Assembly: GCA_026387935.1 (NCBI GenBank) | Contig: JAPLKU010000001.1 | Span: 62,001-126,000, forward strand | From: Gemmatimonadota bacterium | GTDB lineage: Bacteria > Gemmatimonadota > Gemmatimonadetes > Gemmatimonadales > Gemmatimonadaceae | Direction: 5' to 3' | Length of the DNA: 64,000 nucleotides | Position numbers and translations under genes: made by a program | Shown: positions 41,628-49,414 of the stretch, piece by piece | Layout: every line of letters begins with the position of its first letter | How positions within the stretch are numbered: the stretch's first letter is position 1 | Notes under the pieces: generated by a model | The model's input: the letters and a program-made list of their open reading frames with translations, nothing else | Database searches by the model: none | Told to the model about the DNA's origin: nothing

Positions 41628-42761
41628 TCATCTGCAGTACTGAAACACGTCGTAGTACTGCATCAACTTCCCGTCGGTGAAGGCCTTCAAATGCGCCGAC
41701 ACTGGGCAGAGCAGTTCGTTTTGCCGGGAGTTGGGGCTCTGCCGGTGCATGTAGCCGTTCGTGGCCGAGCGAATGAAGACCGTGGTGGAATCGGTGGGCA
41801 AGGTGGCGACGTTTTCGTAGTACTTCCGCCAGTTGCTCGCATCCTGCCAGAGGTATTGCTCAACGTTCGAGACGTAGATGGCCTGGATGACCGCCTTGTT
41901 ATCGCGCACATACTTGCCGAACGCTCGCAACGCCTTGGGGCCAGCGAAATCGCCCGTGAACGGAATGATGACGTTCCGCTCTTCCATATCCTTGATGGTG
42001 TGGTATGCCTCGTCGGTGGCGAGGTACGCGCGATGCGTGCCGAGTGAATCGGATTCGGTCATGAGGTTGGCGTAGTTCGGCATGCCGCCGCGGCCGTAGC
42101 CGAAACCGGCGTTGCGACCGCCCATGTTGTATCGCAGTCCGGCGCCGGTGCCAGAGAACGCCATGTACACATAGTCCAGATAGTCGAGATCTTCCTTGTC
42201 CAGCGGGAACCCGTGCGTTTTCATGAGGCGGTCCTTCACGTCATTGAGTACGCCGCGCGCGAAGGTGGTGTCGAGGCGTGTACTGCCGACGAGCGTGAAC
42301 AACTCTTCCACGCCGATGGCGGGCGACACGCCGGCGGGTTTCGGACGCCCGAAGAGCTTGAAGGCAAAGTCCACGCGGTTGGCCGATGTTTCAAACAGGG
42401 CCTTGTACATGAGGTGGACGATCAGATTGCCGCGACGGATATCGATGATGAACGCGACTCGTGGCTTGAGCGCGGCGATGAAGGTGAAGTTCTGTTCCGG
42501 CGCGACACCGAGATAGACGCCGTCTGGGCGGGTCATTTTCTCAAGTGATGGCACCACCCACTGGAACGAACTCTCGTTGGAGAGGAGATTGTCGGAGCGA
42601 AACAATCCATTCGGTTCGGACAACTCGTTCGTCAGGCGCCAGAAGGTGGTATCGGCGTAGCGTTGGGGCAGGGTGGACTGCGCGCGAGCGAGGGTCGTGC
42701 CGGCAACAAGCGCAGCGGCGACGAGGACGAAACGGATGCGTGAGACGATTGACTGCGGCAT
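41628..42761 (-). CDS. Conserved secreted protein of unknown function (resembles Leptospira LIC_10091-type proteins)
   Basis: The product has 377 residues from ATG 42761. The signal peptide is MPQSIVSRIRFVLVAAALVAGTTLARA. The mature part starts with LSEPNGLFRSDNLLSNE, then GVYLGVAPEQNFTFIAALKP, AFIIDIRRGNLIVHLMYKAL and NVEQYLWQDASNWRKYYENV. From memory these are conserved in a family that includes Leptospira LIC_10091 and has a Rossmann-like, SAM-binding-type core. Function is unknown and I cannot confirm the family without a search. It is divergent from the MarR gene with about 160 bases between starts. Confidence 0.65.
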   Translation of the reverse strand: MPQSIVSRIRFVLVAAALVAGTTLARAQSTLPQRYADTTFWRLTNELSEPNGLFRSDNLLSNESSFQWVVPSLEKMTRPDGVYLGVAPEQNFTFIAALKPRVAFIIDIRRGNLIVHLMYKALFETSANRVDFAFKLFGRPKPAGVSPAIGVEELFTLVGSTRLDTTFARGVLNDVKDRLMKTHGFPLDKEDLDYLDYVYMAFSGTGAGLRYNMGGRNAGFGYGRGGMPNYANLMTESDSLGTHRAYLATDEAYHTIKDMEERNVIIPFTGDFAGPKALRAFGKYVRDNKAVIQAIYVSNVEQYLWQDASNWRKYYENVATLPTDSTTVFIRSATNGYMHRQSPNSRQNELLCPVSAHLKAFTDGKLMQYYDVFQYCR

Positions 42762-42924
42762 CTTCAGGTATCTCCCGGCCACTGGTCGCTGATCCGCCTG
42801 ATGCGGCGGTGCAATGACGATCATACGTTGCTCAACGATGGCGTAATTTCCCTCACTTCGGAACCCAGTGTAAGCCGGGCGACGCATTGTGCGGATTGAC
42901 ACGCGCAGTAGCTTAGACCTCCCA

Positions 42925-43497
42925 ATGCCAACGACACGAAAGCGATCAACGAAGCCGCGCAACGCGCCGGGCACCATCACGCGGCACGTGCCGCCGATGA
43001 CCGGCGCCGCACCGATTGACGACCCCGAAACGGCCACGGCCCTCAAGCTCTGGTTGACGATGTCTCGTGCGTACCAGTCGGCGGCGGAGCTCTCGCGGAT
43101 GGACCTCGCGCGGCAGCAACTGAACCCGGCCGAGTTCGCGATTGTCGAAGCGCTCTACCATAAAGGGCCCCTGCTCCTCGGCGACGTGCAGCGGAAAGTG
43201 CTCCTCTCGAGCGGCGGCACGACGTTTCTGGTGGACCGGCTCGAAAAGCGCGGGCTCGTGGAACGGCAGTCGTGCCCGAACGACAGGCGCGCGCGGTATG
43301 CCGCGCTTACGAAGGACGGTCAGGCGATGATGAAGAAGGTTTTCCCAGTGCATGCCAAGGCGATGAAAGAGGCGATGGCCGGGCTCTCAGGGGCGGAGCA
43401 GAAGGTCATGACCGGGCTGTTGAAGCGCCTGGGGAAGGCGGCGGCGGCCAAGGCGGCGGAAAACCCGGCCTGCCGGGAAGGAATCGCGTCCGACTGA
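42925..43497 (+). CDS. MarR-family transcriptional regulator
   Basis: The product has 190 residues from ATG 42925 (MPTTRKRSTK), with a basic N-terminal extension of about 25 residues. The winged helix is clear: LNPAEFAIVEALYHKGPLLLGDVQRKVLLSSGGTTFLVDRL, then the wing GLVERQSCPNDRRARYAALTKDG with the conserved D-x-R-x-x-x-x-x-L-T. This resembles the MhqR/YceI-linked branch of MarR proteins. It precedes a broken YceI gene, separated by a strong promoter with a palindrome, so it probably controlled that gene in response to electrophiles or oxidants. Confidence 0.9.
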   Translation: MPTTRKRSTKPRNAPGTITRHVPPMTGAAPIDDPETATALKLWLTMSRAYQSAAELSRMDLARQQLNPAEFAIVEALYHKGPLLLGDVQRKVLLSSGGTTFLVDRLEKRGLVERQSCPNDRRARYAALTKDGQAMMKKVFPVHAKAMKEAMAGLSGAEQKVMTGLLKRLGKAAAAKAAENPACREGIASD

Positions 43498-43526
43498 CAG
43501 CCGAGTGAGCGCTTGCGGGAAAGGTC

Positions 43527-43555
43527 TTGACTATTAGATATCTCAGCGATAAGAT
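43527..43555 (+). promoter_or_regulatory. Strong sigma70-like promoter with palindromic operator for the YceI relic
   Basis: TTGACT (43527-43532) and TAAGAT (43550-43555) are exactly 17 bases apart. The spacer contains the palindrome AGATATCT (43536-43543), and ATCTCAGCGATAAGAT across the -10 is an imperfect dyad (12 of 16 positions). It resembles MarR/MhqR-type sites (TATCTC...). This is where the upstream MarR protein would bind. It drives only a broken gene. Confidence 0.65.
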
Positions 43556-43600
43556 TCTAAGTAGTAAGACACATTAACACCTTCTCCTGGGGTACCAGTG

Positions 43601-43830
43601 ATGCGCTGGAACCTCGATACGACGCATGCCGAAGTCGGCTTTGCCGTCAAACACCTGATGATTTCCACACGAACGTAGAGGCACGCGATGTGCATCTCAA
43701 ATCGGCGGACTTCTTTGATGCGGCAAGCTTCCCGCAGCTCAGCTTCAGATCGAAGCTGGTGACGCAGAAGGGATCCGAAGTGACGATTGCTGGCGACCTG
43801 ACGATCCGTGGCGCGACGCAGGACCGTTAA
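43601..43830 (+). pseudogene. YceI-family (polyisoprenoid-binding) gene with internal deletion
   Basis: From ATG 43601 the first 22 codons read MRWNLDTTHAEVGFAVKHLM, the start of a YceI lipocalin-like protein. After about 43670 similarity resumes in another frame as NVEARDVHLKSADFFDAASF, then PQLSFRSKLV and VTIAGDLTIRGATQ, ending at TAA 43830. The middle of the domain and the last third are missing, so the gene has an out-of-frame internal deletion and a truncated end. YceI proteins bind isoprenoid quinone-like lipids in the periplasm. The MarR gene and its promoter remain intact upstream. Confidence 0.8.
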
Positions 43831-43905
43831 GATCTGGCGACAGAGCGAGCGACGAAATAGCATTGTCGCACGCAGGTGTCCATCCGTATTTCGCCGGAGT
43901 CGTTC

Positions 43906-45444
43906 ATGTCACGCCGTTCCGTCAGTCGCGCTGCGATCGTTCTGCTTGCCGTCGCCGTAGTGCTCTCACCAGTCGCCGCTCGCGCCCAAACCCGCGGCGT
44001 CACGCACGGCACGCGGCCCACGCGTCTGGTGATTCGCGGCGCCATGATGATTGACGGCAACGGCACTCCTGCGCGCGGGCCGGTCGACATCGTCGTCGAG
44101 GGCAACCGGATCAGCCAGATCGTGACGCTCGACCCCGTGGCGATGCGCCGCGGCGACGCGCGCCGTCCGGCGGGCGATGTCCAGATTGACGCGACGGGAA
44201 AGTTTGTTCTGCCCGGGCTGATCAACAATCACACGCACATGCAGTCGAACCGGTCCGGCCAGAGCATGGGCGGCTTCGACTACTACATGAAGCTGCAGCT
44301 CGCCAACGGCATCACGGCCGTACGCGAAGTGGGCGCGGAGAGCAACAAGGGGAGCATCGACCTGCGCGAGAAATCGGCGAAGGGCGAGATCGTTGCGCCG
44401 CGCATTTTCGTCTACCCGCAGTTCGCGTCGGAGGAAGGACGCAATGTGAAGACGCCGGCCGACGCGCGGGCACACATCCAGCGCCTGAAGCAACTCGGCG
44501 CCGACGGCGTGAAGTTTGGCGGCATCGATCGCGACCTGATGCAGGCGGCGTACGACGAAGCGCACAAGCTCGGGCTGCCGACGGCGCACCACATCGGCGT
44601 CGAAGAAACGAATGCCTGGGATGAAGTGAACTTCGGCGGACGGTCCATCGAACACTGGTACGGCGTACCCGATGCCGCGATCGCCGACCTGCGCCAGAGT
44701 TTCCCAACCAACTACAACTACCTCAACGAGACGGATCGTTTTCGCTGGGCGGGCCGCCTTTGGCGCGAGGCCGATCCGAAGATCCTCGACTCACTGCTCA
44801 CGCAAATGGTGAAGAAGGGCGTGACCTGGGTGCCGACAATGGACATCTACGAAGCGAGCCGCGACTTGCAGCGTGCGCAGACCCAGCCCTGGTACCAGGA
44901 CTATCTCCACCCATCGCTTGCGAACTACTTCAAGCCCGATCCCGCCAATCATGGATCGTACTTCATCGGCTGGAGCTCGACCGACGAGGTGTATTGGAAG
45001 GAGAACTACCGCATCTGGATGGGCGCGCTGCGTGACTTCGAACGGAAGGGTGGTACCATTGGCTGCGGCGATGACGCCGGGTTCATCTACCAGATCTACG
45101 GCTATGGTCTCATCCGCGAGATGGAACTGCACGCAGAAGCCGGCTTCAATCCGATCAAGATCATCGAGCACTGCACGGGTAACAACGCGAAGATTCTCGG
45201 CAAGGAAAACGAGCTTGGCCGGATCCGCGCTGGGTGGCTCGCCGACCTGATCGTGGTGGACGGCAATCCACTCGAGGACCTCAAGGTGCTCTACGCTGGC
45301 GGCACGTCGGTGATTCGTGATGGCAAGGAAACCCGCACGCTTGGTCCCGAGTGGATCGTCAAGGACGGGATTCCGTACAACGGACCGCAGCTGGTGCGGG
45401 AGATCAAGGCGATCGTGGACAAGGCGAAGGCGGGAGCGAAGTAG
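43906..45444 (+). CDS. Exported metal-dependent amidohydrolase (imidazolonepropionase-like)
   Basis: The product has 512 residues from ATG 43906 with GGAG seven bases upstream; an earlier GTG would disturb the signal peptide, which ends at VAARAQ. Amidohydrolase landmarks are LPGLINNHTHM (HxH), GVKFGG, TAHHIGVEE, RSIEHWYGV and GCGDDAGF (metal Asp). The C-terminal beta lobe has GRIRAGWLADLIVVDGNP. A long insert between the fourth and fifth sites (NYNYLNETDRFRWAG through WSSTDEVYWKENYRIW) is unusual. These enzymes hydrolyse amide or peptide bonds, including Xaa-Pro and Xaa-Arg/Lys dipeptides. The substrate is unknown. Confidence 0.9.
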   Translation: MSRRSVSRAAIVLLAVAVVLSPVAARAQTRGVTHGTRPTRLVIRGAMMIDGNGTPARGPVDIVVEGNRISQIVTLDPVAMRRGDARRPAGDVQIDATGKFVLPGLINNHTHMQSNRSGQSMGGFDYYMKLQLANGITAVREVGAESNKGSIDLREKSAKGEIVAPRIFVYPQFASEEGRNVKTPADARAHIQRLKQLGADGVKFGGIDRDLMQAAYDEAHKLGLPTAHHIGVEETNAWDEVNFGGRSIEHWYGVPDAAIADLRQSFPTNYNYLNETDRFRWAGRLWREADPKILDSLLTQMVKKGVTWVPTMDIYEASRDLQRAQTQPWYQDYLHPSLANYFKPDPANHGSYFIGWSSTDEVYWKENYRIWMGALRDFERKGGTIGCGDDAGFIYQIYGYGLIREMELHAEAGFNPIKIIEHCTGNNAKILGKENELGRIRAGWLADLIVVDGNPLEDLKVLYAGGTSVIRDGKETRTLGPEWIVKDGIPYNGPQLVREIKAIVDKAKAGAK

Positions 45445-45462
45445 CGGCGAGCCTTTCGCTCG

Positions 45463-45537
45463 AATCCCACGTTTGATCAGCGCGATCTAACCGAGGTGGT
45501 ACGCGTCGTGCTCCATGAGCCCGGCGCTGGTTACGCC
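45463..45537 (-). pseudogene. Short relic of a DinB-like protein
   Basis: On the minus strand the 25 codons read GVTSAGLMEHDAYHLG, then TAG (45489-45487), then IALIKRGI. HDAYHLGQIALIKR is the closing metal-site helix of DinB/YfiT-type proteins, with TAG here in place of CAG (Gln). Nothing DinB-like is seen further upstream. It is a scrap between the amidohydrolase stop and the next relic. Confidence 0.5.
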
Positions 45538-45650
45538 AACCGCGGGCTAGTCGCCACGGTCTGGAGATTTCGACCCGATCCCTCGGACGAAACGATGAGA
45601 ACGCAAGGATGAGCGCTTGCATCCGGCTGCAATTCCGCCGAGCGTTCAGG

Positions 45651-45969
45651 ATGCGAACTCTGCCAAGCCTTACGCTCGTCGCGGGAATCGCGGTGTCGCT
45701 GCAGAGTCAGGCCACGCCGACGAGCCATCTTCCGTGCCGTGGGGCCCCATGTTCCCTCATTGTGGACTGGGGTGTCGGCAAGACGGCGGCGGATATGCCG
45801 CCGGACAGAAAGTACGGATCGCCCGACGTCAGTTCGGCTGACGAATCGGTGCGGCGCCTCTGGTGCGGTGATGACCATGAAGCAATTCGGAACGTTTGTC
45901 GGAGAGATGGTGTGGTACTCGCTCAAGGGAGAGCAACAGAGGGCCGCCAAACCGATGGGCAAGTGTTGA
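45651..45969 (+). pseudogene. Broken copy of the downstream secreted Cys-containing protein
   Basis: From ATG 45651 the frame gives a signal peptide, then LPCRGAPCSLIVDWGVGKTAADMPPDRKYGSPD, parallel to the start of the next gene (CKSATCILLLDWGSGKTSGSFPPDRRYGSGDD). Near 45833 the match jumps to another frame, SVRLTNRCGASGAVMTMK ... MVWYSLKGEQ, ending in GKC at TGA 45967-45969. This matches the paralogue end (AIRITNRCAAGDIFMP ... MIWYQLEGQ). About 80 residues of the middle are deleted. The pair arose by tandem duplication. Confidence 0.8.
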
Positions 45970-46003
45970 TGTACAAGCCAATCCACCAGGGAGATTTCAC
46001 GTG

Positions 46004-46537
46004 ATGATGATGAGACTGCTCGTCGCTTGTGTCGCGACTGTCGTTGCCGCATCGGTGTCGCGCGCGCAGGACACGAACACGCCATGCAAGAGCGCGACCT
46101 GCATCCTCCTGCTCGATTGGGGGAGTGGAAAGACGTCGGGCAGCTTTCCACCGGACCGGCGCTATGGCTCAGGCGACGATTTTGAATCGCGGTTCCGCGC
46201 CGCCATTGGCTCGCGGGGCTATCGTTTCAAGGACGGGCCGATCGAGGGAGCGATGACGATGAGTCTCCGCCCGACGACGAAGGCACGAGTGATGTGCGAC
46301 GCGATGGCGGGGCTCAACCCCGACATGAACTGCACGGCGATGACGGGAATCGCGGTCAGCTTTACAAGTGCTGATCCCAAGGTCAAAGCACCGGGTGCAA
46401 TTCGCATTACCAACCGCTGTGCCGCAGGCGACATCTTCATGCCGAACCGCGAATTCGCGCAGTACGCAGCCGACATGATCTGGTACCAGCTCGAGGGTCA
46501 GGCCGCCAAGGCCGACCGTCCCATCGTGAACTGCTAA
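46004..46537 (+). CDS. Secreted cysteine-containing protein, unknown function
   Basis: The product has 177 residues. Three in-frame ATGs stand together (46004, 46007, 46010), and I use the first, with AGGGAG about nine bases upstream. The signal peptide ends near SVSRAQ. The mature protein has Cys in PCKSATC, VMCDAM, MNCTAM, TNRCAAG and the final VNC, enough for disulfides in an oxidising compartment. DWGSGKTSG looks like a P-loop by chance, since the protein is exported. I do not recognise the family. A damaged tandem copy lies directly upstream. Confidence 0.75.
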   Translation: MMMRLLVACVATVVAASVSRAQDTNTPCKSATCILLLDWGSGKTSGSFPPDRRYGSGDDFESRFRAAIGSRGYRFKDGPIEGAMTMSLRPTTKARVMCDAMAGLNPDMNCTAMTGIAVSFTSADPKVKAPGAIRITNRCAAGDIFMPNREFAQYAADMIWYQLEGQAAKADRPIVNC

Positions 46538-46594
46538 ACGACGATTTGGCGGAAACGAAAGCGAACTGCGCGGATACTGCGAGCGGAAAGCTGG

Positions 46595-47782
46595 CTACGC
46601 GGCCATCACCTCGAAAATTCCTGCGGCGCCCATGCCACCGCCGATGCACATCGTCACCATGCCGAGCCCGCCGCCACGCTTACCGAGTTCGTGAACGAGC
46701 TGGGCGGTGAGCTTGGCGCCGGTGGCGCCGAGTGGGTGACCGAGGGCGATGGCGCCGCCGTTCACATTCACGCGTGACATATCCATCTCGAGGTCCTTGA
46801 TGACGGCGAGCGCCTGCGCGGCGAACGCTTCATTGAACTCGATGAGCTTGATATCGCTGAGCTTGAGGCCGACGCGTGCGAGCGCTTTGGGCACCGCCTT
46901 CACCGGTCCGACACCCATTACATCCGGCGCGACCCCGGCCGTGGCGAACGAAACAAATCGCGCGAGTGGCTTGATTCCCAGGGATGCCGCACGTTCGGCG
47001 CTCATCAGAAGGACAGCTGCGGCGCCATCGGAGAAGGGACTCGCGTTGCCCGCCGTTACAGTGCCTTTCGCACTGAACGCCGGTTTGAGTTTGGCCAGTC
47101 CGTCGGCGGTGGTTTCAGCGCGGACGAGCTCGTCGGTGTCGAAGTTGAACGGAGACTCGGTCTTCGTTGCGCCATTCCAGGTGGTGCGTGACACGGGAAT
47201 CGGCACGATCTGATTTGCAAACGCGCCGGCTGATTTCGCGGCAGCGGCCTTCTTGTGCGAATCGGCGGCGAAGGCATCCTGTGCTTCGCGCGTGATTCCC
47301 CAGCGGGTTGCGACGCGCTCGGCCGTGAAGCCCATGCCGATCATCTCTTCGGTCATGTCGGGATGAAGGCGCACGTGGAATCCGGACATCGGTACCTGAC
47401 TCATCATCTCGATGCCGCCGGCGAGGACGACATCGTTCATTCCGCTCATGATGGCCTGCGCGGCCATGGCGACGGTCTGCAGCCCGGACGAGCAGAAGCG
47501 ATTGACCGTGGCGGCACTCACGTCGACGGGGAAGCCTGCGCGCAGTACGGCGAGGCGGGCGTGATTGAGGCCCTGCGACCCTTCGGGCATGGCACATCCC
47601 CAGAGCACATCGTCAATCGCGGCCGCGTGAAGTGGCTGCTGACCACGCACGGCGGCAACGGCCGCTTTCATGACTTCCGCGGAGAGGTCGATGGGGTGCG
47701 TGCCGGCGAGCGAGCCATCCTTCTTTCCGCGGGCGACGGCGGAGCGGACGGCGGAGACGATGACGACTTCTTTGGTTTGCAT
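46595..47782 (-). CDS. Acetyl-CoA acyltransferase (thiolase)
   Basis: This 395-residue thiolase has C97 in NRFCSSGLQ (acyl acceptor), the NEAFAAQ loop, His in GGAIALGHPLGATG and the second Cys in CIGGGMG. The length and N-terminal EVVIVSAVRSAVARGKKDG fit degradative thiolase FadA/FadI, which cleaves 3-ketoacyl-CoA in beta-oxidation. Biosynthetic acetoacetyl-CoA thiolase is the close alternative. It lies far from the FadJ-like gene at the window end (about 14 kb), so they are not one operon. It is divergent from the Tat amidohydrolase. Confidence 0.93.
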   Translation of the reverse strand: MQTKEVVIVSAVRSAVARGKKDGSLAGTHPIDLSAEVMKAAVAAVRGQQPLHAAAIDDVLWGCAMPEGSQGLNHARLAVLRAGFPVDVSAATVNRFCSSGLQTVAMAAQAIMSGMNDVVLAGGIEMMSQVPMSGFHVRLHPDMTEEMIGMGFTAERVATRWGITREAQDAFAADSHKKAAAAKSAGAFANQIVPIPVSRTTWNGATKTESPFNFDTDELVRAETTADGLAKLKPAFSAKGTVTAGNASPFSDGAAAVLLMSAERAASLGIKPLARFVSFATAGVAPDVMGVGPVKAVPKALARVGLKLSDIKLIEFNEAFAAQALAVIKDLEMDMSRVNVNGGAIALGHPLGATGAKLTAQLVHELGKRGGGLGMVTMCIGGGMGAAGIFEVMAA

Positions 47783-47865
47783 TGGTGGATCCTCCCGATG
47801 GGAGGGAATCTAGCGGTATTCGTCCGCGACTCGCGGCGTAACAATGCCTCTGCCAGATTGCTGGC

Positions 47866-49413
47866 ATGACTAACGACGATTCGTCCGTTTCCGGGGGCCC
47901 GGCCAACACGGTCTCGCGCCGTGACCTTTTGTTCGGCGCCGTTGCCGCGATGCCACTGCTGCAGGGCAATGCGGCACCATCACCTTCTGCCGGCGCGCGC
48001 AGCACGCCGAGGCCGCCCGGTCGCGATTTCATAATCGAGGCGCCGTGGGCCCTTGTATGGAAGGAGGGCGGCGCGGAACTGATGGCCGATGCATCGGTTC
48101 GGGTGCGGGGCAATGAGATCGTCGAAGTGAAACAGGGCCGGATAGCCGGAAACGTTTCGCGGGTGAACGCGGCCGGCCAGATCGTCTTGCCCGGTCTCAT
48201 CTCGGGCCACACCCACGCCGCGTCGGGCAGTCCGACGCGCGGTATCATCGAAGTGGGGCGCTCGTACCAGCGCCCGCTCGAGTTATTCGAAGCGCTGCCC
48301 GACGACGAGCTCGACGCGATCACGGCATACAACGTCGCCGAGCTGCTGAGGTCGGGATGCACGACGCACGTGGAGATGAGTCTCAGCCTCAAGCAGGCAA
48401 AGAGCTACGTGCGCGTGGCGCGGCGGTGGCATGTGCGCGGTTTTCCGGGCGGCATGGTGCCGGGTACTGCGCGGCTCTTTCCGGTGTGGCGGCGCTCCAC
48501 CGATCAGCCGCTCTACGATTCCGTTCCGGCCACGATGGCGGAGATTGGCGAGAACCGGGCGTTCGCGCTGTCGATCAACGGCGCGGAGGACGGGTTGATC
48601 CGTCCGATGATGACGCCGCATGCGACCGACACGCATACACCCGATACGATGCGCGCGATGATTGCCGCTGCGAGGGAACTCGGCAACGGAATGCACATCC
48701 ATCTTGCACAGAGCGCCAACGAGGCGCGCGTTGTCGAGCGACTCTGGAAGAAGAAGCCCGCTGCCTGGCTCGAGGAACTCGGTGCGTTCGACGGGCCGCT
48801 CTTTGGCGCGCACATGACTGGCGCGACGACGGAAGATTGGGAAGTGATGAAGCGCGGCGGCGGCGTGTATGCGCACTGTCCGTCCGGAGGCGGCGCGGGA
48901 ACATCCAGCGGCAGCCAGCCGTATCCCGAGGCGCTCACGGCCGGAGTGAAGGTGAACGTGGGTATCGACACGCACTCGAACGACTATGTCGAGAACATGA
49001 AACTCGCCGTGATCTGCGGGCGAGCGCGTGCACGGATCCTGAATCAGGCGACGAACGCGGGGTTGAAGTTGCCGACGATGCGCGACGCGGTGGATGGCGC
49101 GACGATTGTTGCCGCAGACGGACTCCGCCGCTCCGATCTTGGCCGCATTGCGGTGGGCGCAAAGGCCGATCTCTGTACCGTTGATGTAAGCGGATTCCTC
49201 GTGGGGAGCGGCGCTCCCGGGCCTGAACCGCTCAGTAACCTGCTGTATGCGAACGGACTCGCCGTGCGTCACGTCGTGACGCAGGGGTTTTTTCAGGTGT
49301 TCGACGGCCACCTCGTCGTGGACGACGAAGCGCGTGTGGTGCGGCGGGGTGGGGAGGTGGTGCGCAGAATCTGGGACCAACTACGGACGGAGGGCTGGTT
49401 CAGGTCGCCGTGA
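47866..49413 (+). CDS. Tat-exported amidohydrolase (TRZ/ATZ type)
   Basis: The 515-residue protein has a twin-arginine signal, SRRDLLFGAVAAMPLL, near residue 18. The amidohydrolase core has LPGLISGHTHAA (HxH), NGMHIHLAQSANE, LFGAHMTGAT and VKVNVGIDTHSNDYVENMK (metal Asp). It closes with GRIAVGAKADLCTVD. These match the chlorohydrolase/deaminase (TRZ/ATZ, SsnA) branch, acting on cyclic amides or amines. Tat export of a folded, metal-loaded enzyme of this branch is uncommon. It overlaps no neighbour and ends one base before the convergent propeller-fused amidohydrolase. Confidence 0.88.
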   Translation: MTNDDSSVSGGPANTVSRRDLLFGAVAAMPLLQGNAAPSPSAGARSTPRPPGRDFIIEAPWALVWKEGGAELMADASVRVRGNEIVEVKQGRIAGNVSRVNAAGQIVLPGLISGHTHAASGSPTRGIIEVGRSYQRPLELFEALPDDELDAITAYNVAELLRSGCTTHVEMSLSLKQAKSYVRVARRWHVRGFPGGMVPGTARLFPVWRRSTDQPLYDSVPATMAEIGENRAFALSINGAEDGLIRPMMTPHATDTHTPDTMRAMIAAARELGNGMHIHLAQSANEARVVERLWKKKPAAWLEELGAFDGPLFGAHMTGATTEDWEVMKRGGGVYAHCPSGGGAGTSSGSQPYPEALTAGVKVNVGIDTHSNDYVENMKLAVICGRARARILNQATNAGLKLPTMRDAVDGATIVAADGLRRSDLGRIAVGAKADLCTVDVSGFLVGSGAPGPEPLSNLLYANGLAVRHVVTQGFFQVFDGHLVVDDEARVVRRGGEVVRRIWDQLRTEGWFRSP

Positions 49414-49414
49414 T

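Noticed and set aside
43906-45444. Amidohydrolase as a member of the broken YceI operon
   Set aside because: It has its own signal peptide and ribosome site and starts 75 bases after the relic. Cotranscription is possible but nothing else links them.
46122-46148. P-loop ATPase motif (DWGSGKTS) in the secreted protein
   Set aside because: The protein has a signal peptide, no Walker B and a short length. The broken paralogue has GVGKTA at the same place, so it is a structural turn rather than a nucleotide site.
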